Notes: a model not told the origin generated them from the sequence alone. A DNA stretch of 54,110 nucleotides from Desulfovibrio intestinalis (GCF_014202345.1 NZ_JACHGO010000012.1:1-54110), one strand, 5' to 3'; shown: positions 32,825-42,569, counted from the stretch's first letter. Program-made: numbers and translations.

Positions 32825-34768
32825 CTAGTGTCTGATGTCCAAAAGCTGAATCCACCTGACATAGCACAGCCAGCGCCATACCCGCCAGTCAAACGGCTTG
32901 CGCCCGTCGCGGATGGCGCGCCACTCCTGGCGGGCCGCATCCATGCGTAAAAACGGCACGGAGCTGGCATCGGCAAGCGTGGTTTCAACCCAGTCCGAAA
33001 GGGCGTTGATCCACTGCCATTCCGGCGTGGCAAAACCGACTTTGTCCTTCCGGTCAAGCACAGCGTCCGGTACGAGGCCGCGCATGGCCCTGCGGAAGAT
33101 GCTTTTGCTGCAACCTTGCATATCAACCAGATATTCCTCAGGCTGCGACATGCAGAACTCGGCTATTTCTCTGGTAAGAAAAGGAACCCGGCTCTCGATG
33201 GAATGGGTCATGGCATTGCGGTCGCCGTGGCGCAAAAGCTGCGGCAGGCCGTTCCAGGTCAGCTGATAGGCCAGGGTCTGCTTGAGGCAGTGGGGCGTGG
33301 GGTAAAGCTGGCGGCGCGTGTTTTGGCGCAGCAGGCGCACACCCTCCTGGCGCAGTTGTTCGGTATCAAGCCACGCGGGTGCGGTGGAGCGGCCAACACA
33401 GCGCAAGGCCAGCGGCGTGAGCCATTCTGGCACAAATTCGCGCACGCCCTGGCTGACAAGGTAGCTCCAGGTGCGTCCGGGCCACTGATGGCTGGCCCGC
33501 AAAAAACTGTATGCGCCGCTGAGGTCGCCAGCGCGGAGCAGGGAGGCAAGCCGGGGGCCGGGGTAGCCGTGATACCCGGCCAGTAGTTCGTCAGCGCCCT
33601 GACCGTCAAGGGTCACGGTGATGCCACATTCTCTGGCAAGCTGAAAAACCCGGTACTGGGCATAGATGGAGGTAGAACCAAAGGGTTCGCCTTGCGCCAG
33701 CAGAAGCGCGTCCATATCCTTGCGCAGCTCTTGCGGTTCTACCGTAACCGTGTGGTGGACGGTATCAGTGTGGCGGGAAACCATGTTGGCCCAGTGGGCC
33801 TCGGAAATATCGCTGCCCGGCGCGATAAAGCTGAAGGTATGCAGCTTGGCGTCAGGCTCCAGATGCCGAACGGCGCAGGTGACGGCAGAGGAGTCAATGC
33901 CGCCGGACAGGGCTGTTCCCAAAGGCACGTCGCTGCGCAGATGCAGGCGGACAGAATCGAGAAAGAGCTGTCGCAGTTGCGTGGCGGCGTCGTCAAAGCT
34001 GAGCTTTGACCTTGTGCTGACCTCAGGCAGCCAGTACCTCTCAATATTGACGGATTCCGGCGAGTTCAGGCGGATGGTGCAGCAGTGGGCGGGCGGCAGG
34101 GAGTACACGCTTGCCAGCATGGTGGCTGCCCCCACATCGTATTGCCCGTAGCACAGATACTGATATGCGGAAACAGGATCAACCTTGCGCGAGACGCCGG
34201 GAAAACATAAAAGCGCGGGCAACTCGGAGGCAAAGCAAAAGCCTGCTGCGTCGCTGTGCCAGAAAAAAGGTTTGATGCCAAAAAAATCGCGGGCGCAGAA
34301 AAGGGTGTTTTCGCGGGCATCAAACAGCGCAAGGGCAAACATGCCCGAAAACCTGCTCAAGGCATCCTTTCCCCAGTGGATCAAGGCTTGCAGCACCACT
34401 TCCGTGTCAGTTCCGGAATAAAAGGCTACCCCCGCAGCGCGCAGTTCTTCACGCAGTTCGCGGTAATTGTACACCTCGCCGTTATAGGTGATGGTGTACC
34501 GCCCGTCTGGCGAGCGCATGGGCTGGTGCCCAGTTGGTGAAAGGTCAAGGATGGACAGGCGCGTCTGCCCCAGCAGCAGGCGAAACGGTTCTTGCCGGGT
34601 ATAGGTGCGTTCGGTTTGTTCGGCCTTGTGGGCCTGCGTGGAAAATATGACAAATCCTGCGTCATTGGGGCCGCGATGGCGCATTTTGTCTTTCAGCGTT
34701 AATGATACCTTGTGGGCATCACAATCTTGAAATTGCTGCGAAGGTATCCAGCCGTAAATGCCGCACAT
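32825..34768 (-). CDS. asnB: AsnB-type glutamine amidotransferase
   Basis: A 647-residue protein of the glutamine-hydrolysing asparagine synthase family. The N-terminal glutaminase domain begins MCGIYGWIP with the nucleophile Cys2 and has RHRGPNDAG, TYNGEVYNYRELR and FFSGT-like FYSGTDTEV. The synthetase domain has the ATP pyrophosphatase loop GTALSGGIDSSAVTC near residue 270 and DGQGADELLAGYHGYPG near 365. ATG 34768 is set by Cys2, with GGAGAG upstream; the frame continues upstream without homology. Beside a diaminouronic acid operon it may amidate a sugar acid, like WbpS-type proteins, rather than make free asparagine. Confidence 0.85.
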   Translation of the reverse strand: MCGIYGWIPSQQFQDCDAHKVSLTLKDKMRHRGPNDAGFVIFSTQAHKAEQTERTYTRQEPFRLLLGQTRLSILDLSPTGHQPMRSPDGRYTITYNGEVYNYRELREELRAAGVAFYSGTDTEVVLQALIHWGKDALSRFSGMFALALFDARENTLFCARDFFGIKPFFWHSDAAGFCFASELPALLCFPGVSRKVDPVSAYQYLCYGQYDVGAATMLASVYSLPPAHCCTIRLNSPESVNIERYWLPEVSTRSKLSFDDAATQLRQLFLDSVRLHLRSDVPLGTALSGGIDSSAVTCAVRHLEPDAKLHTFSFIAPGSDISEAHWANMVSRHTDTVHHTVTVEPQELRKDMDALLLAQGEPFGSTSIYAQYRVFQLARECGITVTLDGQGADELLAGYHGYPGPRLASLLRAGDLSGAYSFLRASHQWPGRTWSYLVSQGVREFVPEWLTPLALRCVGRSTAPAWLDTEQLRQEGVRLLRQNTRRQLYPTPHCLKQTLAYQLTWNGLPQLLRHGDRNAMTHSIESRVPFLTREIAEFCMSQPEEYLVDMQGCSKSIFRRAMRGLVPDAVLDRKDKVGFATPEWQWINALSDWVETTLADASSVPFLRMDAARQEWRAIRDGRKPFDWRVWRWLCYVRWIQLLDIRH

Positions 34769-34844
34769 GGTTGCTCTCCAAACAGGCGCGACAACGGCGC
34801 GCAGTGTCTTTATTTTAGACGAAACATAGCGGTGGCGGCGCCAA

Positions 34845-34873
34845 CGTACAATGCTGGTGTGGCTCATTGTACG
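34845..34873. repeat. Perfect 9-bp inverted repeat in the asnB leader
   Basis: CGTACAATG (34845-34853) and CATTGTACG (34865-34873) with an 11-base spacer, 77 bases before the asnB start. It could be an operator or mRNA leader hairpin. Confidence 0.5.
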
Positions 34874-35001
34874 CAATTGCCAGGCCCGTGGCTGTGCCCC
34901 TGCCGTCCATATAGGCGATAACTCCTCTAAACGCCAGAGCGTTCTGCGGGCGTGGGGCGCAGTTCGAAATCTCCGGCAAGAGGCTTCTGCCAAACAGTCC
35001 A

Positions 35002-35044
35002 CCGCTGTTACTACCGTCTGAGTAACAGCGGAAAACAATTTTTT
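35002..35044. repeat. Perfect 11-bp hairpin in the divergent region
   Basis: CCGCTGTTACT (35002-35012) and AGTAACAGCGG (35021-35031) with an 8-base loop. On the plus strand AAAACAATTTTTT follows, which is terminator-like, although no plus-strand gene precedes it. It may also be a regulator site. Confidence 0.6.
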
Positions 35045-35231
35045 AATATTCATATGTAGTTAATAGGTGTTCTCTGCTATTGGAATGGGTATTCGCCGCT
35101 TGATATTTATCATAAATATGGCTAATTAAATAGGTCGCGATTTACTATTAAATCGCAATTGCTTGAATTTGCTGCGCTACGTCAGTGTGTTCGCTTGCAG
35201 GCATGTTCCCACGTATCTTTTGAAGGTGCTC

Positions 35232-37010
35232 GTGTTAGTTGTACTTCGTAAGATTTATACCATGCTGTCCCCGCAGCGCCAGAAACAGTTTATTTGGCTG
35301 ACGTTGGGGATGTTTTGTATGGGCTTTGTGGAATTGGGGCTGGCGGGAACCATTTCTCTGCTGGGCGTGGCCTTGGCCGCTCCGGAGGGGCTGGAAAAAG
35401 TTGGGCCGCTCTGGAAGCTTTTTCAGTTGCTGCCCAGCTTTGGCGTGGATATTCCGCAGAGCATCCGCATGCTCATACTTGTGCTTGGCCTGGTATGCGT
35501 GGCCACAGCGCTTAAAAATATCCTCACGGCCACCATGACCTATTGGCAAGGCCTGGTTTCACAGTATGTGGGCTGGGATATAGGCGTGCAGGTTTTTGAC
35601 GCCTATCTGGGCGCTGCGTATGTGTGGCATACGCAGCGCAATCCGGCAGACCTCAGTGTCCACCTTACATGGCGGGCCTATGTGGCAAGTTTTCTTCTCG
35701 GCGGCCTGCAAGTGGCCAGTCAGGTCGGGATCATGCTTTTTCTCATGGTAGGTGCGTTTGTCATGGCCCCCCTGGTGGCGCTGCTGCTGTACGGCGTGGC
35801 GGCCAGCGTCGCCTTGCTGGTGTATAAGGCCGCGCAACGCAAGGCGCTGGAAGCGGGTGAGCAGGCGGCAGAGCTTGGGGTTGGCGCTGGGCGTGTGGCA
35901 CTCTCTGCGCTGCACGGCATTCGGGAGGTGCAGATTTACGGCCAGCAGGCCTCATTTGGCACGCATTATTCTTCTTACGCCACGGCCACAGCCAAAGCCA
36001 ATGCCCGCCAGAACCTGTTCCCTGCCATGCCGTTGTGGTTTCTTGAAACAACAGGCATGACGCTGCTTTTTCTGGCGGTTATTCTTATGGCAACACGCAG
36101 CGAAAGCGTTGCCAGCATTACTGGAACGCTGACCCTCATGGCGGCAATTTGCTGGCGCATGCTGCCAGCATTAAACAAGATTGTAGGCGGCGTGCTGCAA
36201 CTTAAAACCTACTTCAGCCCCGTGCAGACGCTGCTCGCCAGTGACCTTTCTTCCCCGCAGATAGTCGCCCATGTGACGCACACGCCTTTTGCCCAGAGTC
36301 TGGAGCTGCGCGAGATATCTTTTCGCTATCCTCAGGCGCAGGAGGATTCTCTGGACGGCGTCAGCCTGACCATCGGCAAGGGCAGCATGGTGGGACTTGT
36401 TGGACTTTCCGGTGCGGGGAAAAGCACCGTAGTGGGCGTGCTGACGGGCTTGCTGGAACCCCGGCAGGGGACGCTGCTGGTGGACGGCAAGGAAGTGAAG
36501 TCTGGCCCAGGATTTTTGAAAATAGGCTATGTGCCGCAGAATCCCTATATCATTGACGCTTCGCTGGCTGAAAATGTAGCCTTTTGCTCCTGGGGCAGCG
36601 CCCCTGACGAAGAGCGCGTGCGGGAGTGTTGCCGCATGGCGGCTATGGATTTTCTGGACTCCTTGCCCGAAGACATCCATACGGAACTGGGGGATCGCGG
36701 CATGCGCCTGTCTGGCGGGCAGGTGCAGCGTATTGCCATTGCCAGAGCCCTTTATGGCGCACCGGATATCCTGCTTCTTGACGAAGCCACCAGCGCCCTC
36801 GACGGCGCCGCTGAAGCGGCTATTCAGAGTACCATACTCAGTTTGCGGGAAAATCTGACCATCGTTGTGGTGGCGCACAGGCTCTCCACCGTGCAGGGCT
36901 GCGACCATCTGTATTGGCTGGACGCCGGAAAGGTCCGGAAGTATGGTTCTCCAGAGAAGGTGCTGCCGGAGTACGAGATGTTTTTAAATACTCATGGCGA
37001 GGATGCTTAG
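35232..37010 (+). CDS. ABC transporter, lipid-linked oligosaccharide flippase type (PglK-like)
   Basis: A 592-residue half-transporter with membrane domain first and ATPase second. About six hydrophobic segments lie in residues 20-310. The nucleotide-binding domain shows GLSGAGKSTVVGVL (Walker A, about 395), VPQNPYIID (Q-loop), LSGGQVQRIAIARAL (signature), ILLLDEATSALDG (Walker B) and VVAHRLST (switch His). The N-terminus LRKIYTMLSPQRQKQ is typical of PglK-like flippases. GTG 35232 has GAAGG five bases upstream and keeps this piece; ATG 35262 would cut it. With glycosyltransferases around, moving a lipid-linked glycan to the periplasm is likely. Confidence 0.82.
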   Translation: MLVVLRKIYTMLSPQRQKQFIWLTLGMFCMGFVELGLAGTISLLGVALAAPEGLEKVGPLWKLFQLLPSFGVDIPQSIRMLILVLGLVCVATALKNILTATMTYWQGLVSQYVGWDIGVQVFDAYLGAAYVWHTQRNPADLSVHLTWRAYVASFLLGGLQVASQVGIMLFLMVGAFVMAPLVALLLYGVAASVALLVYKAAQRKALEAGEQAAELGVGAGRVALSALHGIREVQIYGQQASFGTHYSSYATATAKANARQNLFPAMPLWFLETTGMTLLFLAVILMATRSESVASITGTLTLMAAICWRMLPALNKIVGGVLQLKTYFSPVQTLLASDLSSPQIVAHVTHTPFAQSLELREISFRYPQAQEDSLDGVSLTIGKGSMVGLVGLSGAGKSTVVGVLTGLLEPRQGTLLVDGKEVKSGPGFLKIGYVPQNPYIIDASLAENVAFCSWGSAPDEERVRECCRMAAMDFLDSLPEDIHTELGDRGMRLSGGQVQRIAIARALYGAPDILLLDEATSALDGAAEAAIQSTILSLRENLTIVVVAHRLSTVQGCDHLYWLDAGKVRKYGSPEKVLPEYEMFLNTHGEDA

Positions 37011-37059
37011 CAGGCTTCCTGCAGGCAGCAAGGACATCTTTCTAACCCGGTAGATTCTC

Positions 37060-37221
37060 ATGCAATCATTTTCATCCGTCATTGAGACCATCCGGCGTAT
37101 TTGTAATTCGCGCCATCGCATCTCTTTGCATGCGCCCGTATTTATGGGCAATGAACGCGCATATGTACTCGACGCCATCGACTCCACCTACGTTACAGAG
37201 GTCTTGAGCTACCCTTTTTAG
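37060..37221 (+). pseudogene. legC: N-terminal fragment of a LegC-type aminotransferase
   Basis: Fifty-three codons from ATG 37060 read as the beginning of a DegT-family aminotransferase of the LegC type: TIRRICNSRHRISLHAPVF, then MGNERAYVLDAIDSTYV. After Thr-Tyr-Val-Thr the match ends and a TAG follows at 37219. The PLP domain is missing. From about here the sequence turns AT-rich. LegC works in making legionaminic-acid-type nonulosonic acids, so this is a relic of such a cluster. Confidence 0.75.
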
Positions 37222-37296
37222 AGGTTGAAGGTGAACCTTGAATGTCTAATTTGAGCGGCATAAAAATTAGTACTTTAGCAACTGTGAAGGTCTTTA

Positions 37297-38208
37297 ATGG
37301 CAATGTTTTTAAAGTCTGCGAAAAGAGTTGTTAAGGAGTTAATTCCTCGAGGTTTTTTACTGTCAAATTTTTTTATCTCTGCTGTCAAAAGAAATTGTTT
37401 TCACGGCGAATTTGCAGGTAAAAACACGATTACGGCACGAATTGTCAGATCTGTTTTTTGGTCTAACTATTACAAAATGCCTATTGGGCTACGATCCGTA
37501 TTTCAAGAAGCTCTGATGGGTGGGGCAATCGGGGTCGATTGGGCCAAAGAATATCACGCGAACGTTGATAACTTTCCTGGAGACTGTAGTTGTCGCATCG
37601 GCTCTCTTGCCCTCTCTGAAGCATGGCCACACCTGGCGCTCCTGAACGACAAGCTAAAAGTTGAAGCGGATTCTGTTACGGTCATCCAGCTCGGTGCTTC
37701 CTCTGGAAGAGAAATTGCATGGCTCGCTAGAGAAAACCCCAATCACAAGTTTATTTATACAGACATATTTGATGATATTGTAAATTATGCAGCACAATCT
37801 CTGAAGATGGCAAATATGAGTTTTTGCACTGTTTCAGCTGATAATCTGCATGTTTTGGTGCAATATGCTAGTACAAATAAAGTGATAATACTTTCTTCAG
37901 GGTCAGCTCAATATGTTTATCCTGAGCATTTAGATCTTATGTTTAAACGAATATTTTTATCGCTTGGCAGTAAAGAAGCAGAAATTTTTGTTGGCGAACC
38001 CGCCTTTCAGACGTGTAATCCTCTGCAGCTAGAGGGGTCTTTTCCGAGGGGAAATTTCAGCTATAGCCATAATTACCAGTATTATGCTGAGAAAAACGGG
38101 TGGAATACTGTATTGTGGCAAGAAATTTCTCCTTATGCCATGCAGGCTGAATTAAGCCATATTTGTCATTTAATAGGGATTTTTCATCTTAATAAACGAG
38201 TTGAATGA
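37297..38208 (+). CDS. SAM methyltransferase-like protein
   Basis: A 303-residue protein with AT-rich codons. VIQLGASSGREIAWLARENP near residue 130, followed by FIYTDIFDDIVNYAAQSL, has the glycine loop and acidic residue of a class I SAM methyltransferase; the second motif IIILSSG-like segment (VIILSSGSAQYVYPE) is near 190. The first 100 residues and the C-terminus match nothing I know. It sits in an AT-rich insert inside the glycan cluster, so glycan or lipid methylation is possible. ATG 37297 has only a weak ribosome site. The function is not certain. Confidence 0.6.
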   Translation: MAMFLKSAKRVVKELIPRGFLLSNFFISAVKRNCFHGEFAGKNTITARIVRSVFWSNYYKMPIGLRSVFQEALMGGAIGVDWAKEYHANVDNFPGDCSCRIGSLALSEAWPHLALLNDKLKVEADSVTVIQLGASSGREIAWLARENPNHKFIYTDIFDDIVNYAAQSLKMANMSFCTVSADNLHVLVQYASTNKVIILSSGSAQYVYPEHLDLMFKRIFLSLGSKEAEIFVGEPAFQTCNPLQLEGSFPRGNFSYSHNYQYYAEKNGWNTVLWQEISPYAMQAELSHICHLIGIFHLNKRVE

Positions 38209-38416
38209 GTTTGTAATACCGGAGCGTGTTTGCCAGTTGTATGGATGGACAGTGTGCTTAATGGCTGCGGTGATGGGGCGCTTTGGGCCTAAAGGGGCTC
38301 TAGCTTGTGCTTTTTTAGATATTCCGAGAAGTGCGCCAGCTTTTACTAGAGGCACGTTTGCCTTCGAGTTTTATTTCAACTTTTTGCCTTGGTGCTTTAG
38401 TAGAAGAGGTGGAGGT

Positions 38417-39310
38417 ATGATGGGCATCAAATGTATGATAAAAAAAAGTATCCCCAAGCCCATGGCTCAAGTGATCCAAGCAGCATTACAGAATATTCAC
38501 ATATATACCCACAGGAAATATTGGAAGCTCCCTGATCGCACACGAGATGAGTGTATAGTCATTGGAAATGGGCCCTCATTGTCTCAGTCTCTAGAAAAAA
38601 TATATAAATATCCTGCTGACGTTTATACTGTGAACGACGTTTGTTGCACGGATTTTTTTTTGAAGTTATCGCCCATCGCTCATTTTTTTTTAGACCCGCT
38701 ATACTTTAACGATGAGGTTCATTCAAAAATTGAGCCTAATTTCTCATTTTCTGAACATGTGCGGAAAGTGCATTATTACTTTGACCAATTGCAACAACGA
38801 TGCCATTTGATGGTGCCCACTACTTTGGTTCCTTTGGCGCGGATGCAATATAAAAAAGTTAAAAAGATTTACGGTTTTGCAAAGGATCCATGTGCCGTAG
38901 ATGTTGTTCGGTCCGCAAAAAAAATTGAAAAGGGGTGTTGTGGTATAAGTGGTGTCAATTCTGTAATTCCAGCTATTCAAACGGCATGCTTGGCCGGGTA
39001 TAAAAAAGTATGGTTGGCAGGTATCGATATGACCTGTTTTACGTTCTGCGTTGATGAAAACTGTCTGATACAACGTGAGAATAGGCATTTTTATACTGAT
39101 GCTGTTGCCAATACTGGGCGGTGGGCTTCAGTGGCAAATTTTTATAGAGATATAGCGAAAGTCTTTGATGCCTTTGACCAGCTACGGGAGCTTGCGTTGT
39201 ACAGGAATGTGCAGGTTGTTAATACCTCGTTGCAGTCAATGGTGCAAAGTTTTCCAAAAGGCAACTTGGGCGAAAAGCCCTATGACTGGTTGGCAAGTGG
39301 CTATAAGTGA
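38417..39310 (+). CDS. DUF115-family protein of a surface-glycan cluster
   Basis: A protein of about 297 residues. ECIVIGNGPSLSQSLEKIYK near residue 45 is the Rossmann-like signature of DUF115 proteins, and CGISGVNSVIPAIQTACLAG with VWLAGIDMT near 190-210 is typical of the same group, found in O-antigen and flagellin-glycosylation loci. The biochemical role of such proteins is not settled; some are linked to transfer of nonulosonic acids. GAGGTGGAGG precedes ATG 38417; ATG 38420 is equally possible, and the upstream part of the frame (from 38201) has no family character. Confidence 0.68.
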   Translation: MMGIKCMIKKSIPKPMAQVIQAALQNIHIYTHRKYWKLPDRTRDECIVIGNGPSLSQSLEKIYKYPADVYTVNDVCCTDFFLKLSPIAHFFLDPLYFNDEVHSKIEPNFSFSEHVRKVHYYFDQLQQRCHLMVPTTLVPLARMQYKKVKKIYGFAKDPCAVDVVRSAKKIEKGCCGISGVNSVIPAIQTACLAGYKKVWLAGIDMTCFTFCVDENCLIQRENRHFYTDAVANTGRWASVANFYRDIAKVFDAFDQLRELALYRNVQVVNTSLQSMVQSFPKGNLGEKPYDWLASGYK

Positions 39311-39483
39311 GCGCGGGGAGAGCGCTGTCAAAAGCAGTAGTAAATTGCATTTCCGAGAGCCGCACATTGATGTGTTGCATTAAGTTATATTGTCGCTAGT
39401 TGTGAAGCGTGGAGTGGCTTGAAAATAAAATTGAAATCATGATTTCTGTTGTATGTTTGTTTTTATAAAAGAGGTAGATGTGT

Positions 39484-40407
39484 ATGGATGGTTGCAATGG
39501 AACGCGCTGGAAAAAGTTTTTAGAGCCAGCTGCATACGTGCGAAAAGCAAAGCGCATTATTATGCGTGTCATTGGAATCAGTTCGCTCGCGCTCGCAAAT
39601 CTTGTTTTGAAGTTTCCAGAGAATAAAGGGGTATTTGAAGACTCCATGCGGAGAGTAATTGGGCAGCAGTTCAAGAAAATTCAGCTGCCTGGGCGCAAAG
39701 AAGAATCACTACTGATGCATGTAAATGGTAGTTTGACTGCATTTCGCTGTGAAACATTCTTTTCTAAAGAGCCGGAAACCATTGAGTGGGTCGACTCTCT
39801 GGAACCCGGTAGTGTGTTGTGGGATATTGGTGCTAATGTAGGTGTTTTTAGCCTTTATGCCGCCAAGATGCGCAATTGCCGTGTGCTAGCCTTTGAGCCC
39901 TCTATCTTCAATCTTGAGGTGTTGGGGAAAAATATTTTTCTTAACGGGCTGCAAGACAAGATTCATATAGTGCCTGTGGCACTTAGCTGTCAGGATGGAG
40001 TCAACACCTTTCAGATGGGCGACATCCAATATGGTGGGGCGTGTTCGGCATTTGGTGTGGATTTTGGGTTTGATGGACGGGCCATGCAGCCCCAGTTTGC
40101 CTACTCACTTTTAGGGCTGAAGGGCGATACGATTGCTGCTATTGGGGTGCTTCCCAGACCCGACTATATAAAGCTGGATGTTGACGGTATTGAGCACTTT
40201 ATTTTGCAGGGGATGACGCATGTTCTCAGCGAAAAAAATGTAAAAAGTGCGATAATTGAGGGAAATGAAAATTTTAAAGATCAAGTTGAACAGATCAACA
40301 AGATTATGCAGGCATGTGGATTTGTTCTGCGTGAAAAAAGGCATAGTGAAATGTTTGAAGAAGGAAAGTTCTCCGGAACATACAACCAGGTTTGGGACAA
40401 GGTCTAA
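39484..40407 (+). CDS. FkbM-family methyltransferase
   Basis: A SAM-dependent methyltransferase of about 307 residues. The FkbM core shows VLWDIGANVGVFSLYAAKM near residue 120, VLAFEPSIFNLEVLGKNI, LNGLQDKIHIVPVALS, and the later YIKLDVDGIEHFILQGM with its Asp-x-Asp-Gly-x-Glu. Such enzymes often O-methylate sugars in surface glycans. GAGG at 39471 fits ATG 39484; ATG 39478 is very close to the site. It is part of the AT-rich insert and follows the DUF115 gene by about 170 bases. Confidence 0.85.
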   Translation: MDGCNGTRWKKFLEPAAYVRKAKRIIMRVIGISSLALANLVLKFPENKGVFEDSMRRVIGQQFKKIQLPGRKEESLLMHVNGSLTAFRCETFFSKEPETIEWVDSLEPGSVLWDIGANVGVFSLYAAKMRNCRVLAFEPSIFNLEVLGKNIFLNGLQDKIHIVPVALSCQDGVNTFQMGDIQYGGACSAFGVDFGFDGRAMQPQFAYSLLGLKGDTIAAIGVLPRPDYIKLDVDGIEHFILQGMTHVLSEKNVKSAIIEGNENFKDQVEQINKIMQACGFVLREKRHSEMFEEGKFSGTYNQVWDKV

Positions 40408-40706
40408 TTGGTAGAGCTTTGCTGCTCTTTGCGAGTTGCCTTGGCGGGAAATTCTTGTGTGGCGAAATCGTTGTGATGATGCCAAAAAGTTTTTTATATG
40501 TGGTTAAGGTGGTTACAGCCTACACCGCTTCGTATTGAAGTAAAGGAACATGCGCATGCGTCAGCGAACCATCCCGTGTTCCTCTGCAGGAAGTGTGCAC
40601 GACCATGTGCTGTCTTTGGAAGAAGCCTACTTTTCTTGATTTTTTTTTTGCCCTTTAAGAGGGTTTTTTGGGAATGCTCCCCTGAATGTGTAGGGTAGGA
40701 GGGTCT

Positions 40707-42569
40707 TTGTCCAGCAAAATACTGACCATTCTTGATGCCGCAGGGGAAAACGCGTCTTTTGATCTGAACATGCATTGGCATCGCCGAGACATCCCTCTTG
40801 GGCATTATTCTGCGCCTGCCCTGGCAGAAGCTCGCCTTCACGCGACCCGCGACGAATTTTTGGACTGGGTACACCAAGCCGGTGAGCTTGAGGTTGACGG
40901 CAAAAGCGTTGCCCAACATCTTGCCTTGAACGACGGTTTTTCTGCGTGGTGGCTGTCGCCCCTCTTTGAACGATATCCGTTGATCTACGGAAAAGCTCTG
41001 TTTGAGATATTTAAACTTCGTGCGCTCGAATTGTTTTTGGAGCAATTTGAAATTACAGAAGTTGTTTTGTACAGCAATGATGCACGGCTCATATGCGCTG
41101 TAACAGCATTGTGTGCCGCTTCAGGCAGAGAGTGCAAAATTGCGCAGCCCTCGCAGACTAAACCAGCCCAGCCGTTCATTGCGCGCATCAAAAGCTGGTG
41201 CAGAAAGCAAGGTGTGCGACACGTAGCGGTTGCAGCAGTTCTGAACATCCGTTTTCTGCTGCGCTGGCTGATGGCAACGCGCAGGCATTTTCCCCGCAAG
41301 CCGAAAGTCAGTCCTGGCGGCGGGATTGTTGTTGGAACATGGTTTCCGAATCATGACCTGAAGGCTGCCGCACGGGGGCAATTTGTCTCTTCGTACATTC
41401 CAGGCCTGATGCCCATTTTGGAACAGTCCGCAGACCACGTACACTGGTTTTTCATGCAGGCCAGAGATGACGCGGCAGAGGCCGTGCGGCAGCGTGATAA
41501 GGTTGCAGGTGCCTACGCGGGTATGACCTTTTGGGAAGAATGCGTTGGGCTTAGCGATATTCCAGGTGTTTTGGCGGAGTCTTTGCGCATGGTCTGCGCT
41601 GCCAGCAAGCTCGAAGGCCATCTGGACAGGCTGTCGCAATGGCCCGGTTCACGCGTCAATATACGTGCCTACATACAAAAATTGTGGGATGACGGCATTG
41701 TCAGCGATGCCATGCTCTCCCGTTTGTTGCTGCGTCGTGGCATAAAAAATTATGTGCGAGCCATCGGGCCGCAGCGCGTGTTTCTGACCACGTCAGAATT
41801 GCAGTTCTGGGAGCGATTGCTGTTTTGCGAGGCCCACAAGCAGAATATCCCCTGCATTGCGTTGCAACATTCCGTCATTTCAGAAGTTGGCTTTCGGACA
41901 TGCCTTTCAGAAAAAATGGCAGCCAATACTGACCTCATGCGGCAATTGCCCGATGTGTTTGTCTGTAACGGAAACGCGGCGCGCGATGTCATGGTTCGGG
42001 GCGGGTGTCCCCCCTCAATGCTGCGTATGGCCGAAACGTTGCGCTATCAGTACCTGCGTGAAGTTTCAGTCAAAACATGTGACCAGCCCCATAAGCTTGT
42101 AGTTATCACGGGCTATGGTGTGGATGAAGTACAGGCGCAGTTTGACCTGCTGCTGAATGCACTGCGTAATGGTGCTGGGAGCAGATATAGCGAAATTGTA
42201 ATTAAGGGACATCCTGTACACCCGGTCAGTGATTTGATCAAAAAAATGGATTTTGCTCAGTATGGCGTTGTAGAAATAAAAACACCAGTTGGTGAGATGC
42301 TCAAAGAGCCAGCTGTTTTTTATGTCGCAAATTCGACGGCGGTTGCCATTGAAGTCATGTACGCGCGGCATCCTCTTATTGTGCAGGGGGTGGAGGACGA
42401 CTTTAATTTTTCGCCCTTGGCTGGGCAAAAGGGCATCTGCTTTGTACATACGCCTCAAGAGCTCCGGCAGGCATTGGAAAATCCTCAGCCAGCAACTTTA
42501 CAGGAAGATTTTTTCTTCTTTGGCGCTGAGCTGGGTGAGTGGAAAAAACTTTTGGCAGATTTTATGTAA
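40707..42569 (+). CDS. TIGR04326-like surface carbohydrate biosynthesis protein
   Basis: A 620-residue protein. The piece FLDWVHQAGELEVDGKSVAQ followed by DGFSAWWLSPLFERYPLIYG resembles the TIGR04326 family of surface carbohydrate proteins, whose enzymatic role is not established. The C-terminal half has a GT-B-like look (CIALQHSVISEVGFRTCLSE, VVITGYGVDEVQAQFDLLL, VFYVANSTAVAIEVMY), similar to proteins that process capsular glycans. GGAGGG precedes TTG 40707 by about three bases; GTG 40686 in frame is an alternative. GC content is higher than in the three genes before it. Confidence 0.65.
   Translation: MSSKILTILDAAGENASFDLNMHWHRRDIPLGHYSAPALAEARLHATRDEFLDWVHQAGELEVDGKSVAQHLALNDGFSAWWLSPLFERYPLIYGKALFEIFKLRALELFLEQFEITEVVLYSNDARLICAVTALCAASGRECKIAQPSQTKPAQPFIARIKSWCRKQGVRHVAVAAVLNIRFLLRWLMATRRHFPRKPKVSPGGGIVVGTWFPNHDLKAAARGQFVSSYIPGLMPILEQSADHVHWFFMQARDDAAEAVRQRDKVAGAYAGMTFWEECVGLSDIPGVLAESLRMVCAASKLEGHLDRLSQWPGSRVNIRAYIQKLWDDGIVSDAMLSRLLLRRGIKNYVRAIGPQRVFLTTSELQFWERLLFCEAHKQNIPCIALQHSVISEVGFRTCLSEKMAANTDLMRQLPDVFVCNGNAARDVMVRGGCPPSMLRMAETLRYQYLREVSVKTCDQPHKLVVITGYGVDEVQAQFDLLLNALRNGAGSRYSEIVIKGHPVHPVSDLIKKMDFAQYGVVEIKTPVGEMLKEPAVFYVANSTAVAIEVMYARHPLIVQGVEDDFNFSPLAGQKGICFVHTPQELRQALENPQPATLQEDFFFFGAELGEWKKLLADFM

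Larger units (their letters stand above)
34769..35231. other. Divergent intergenic region between asnB and the ABC flippase
   Basis: The 463 bases separate divergent genes. The right part, 35040-35160, is AT-rich and should hold promoters. It contains two strong inverted repeats listed separately. An open minus-strand frame upstream of asnB continues through most of it but looks non-coding. Confidence 0.5.

Noticed and set aside
34769..35053. 95-residue N-terminal extension of the AsnB-like protein
   Set aside because: AsnB proteins need Cys2 as the nucleophile right after the start Met, which fixes the start at 34768.
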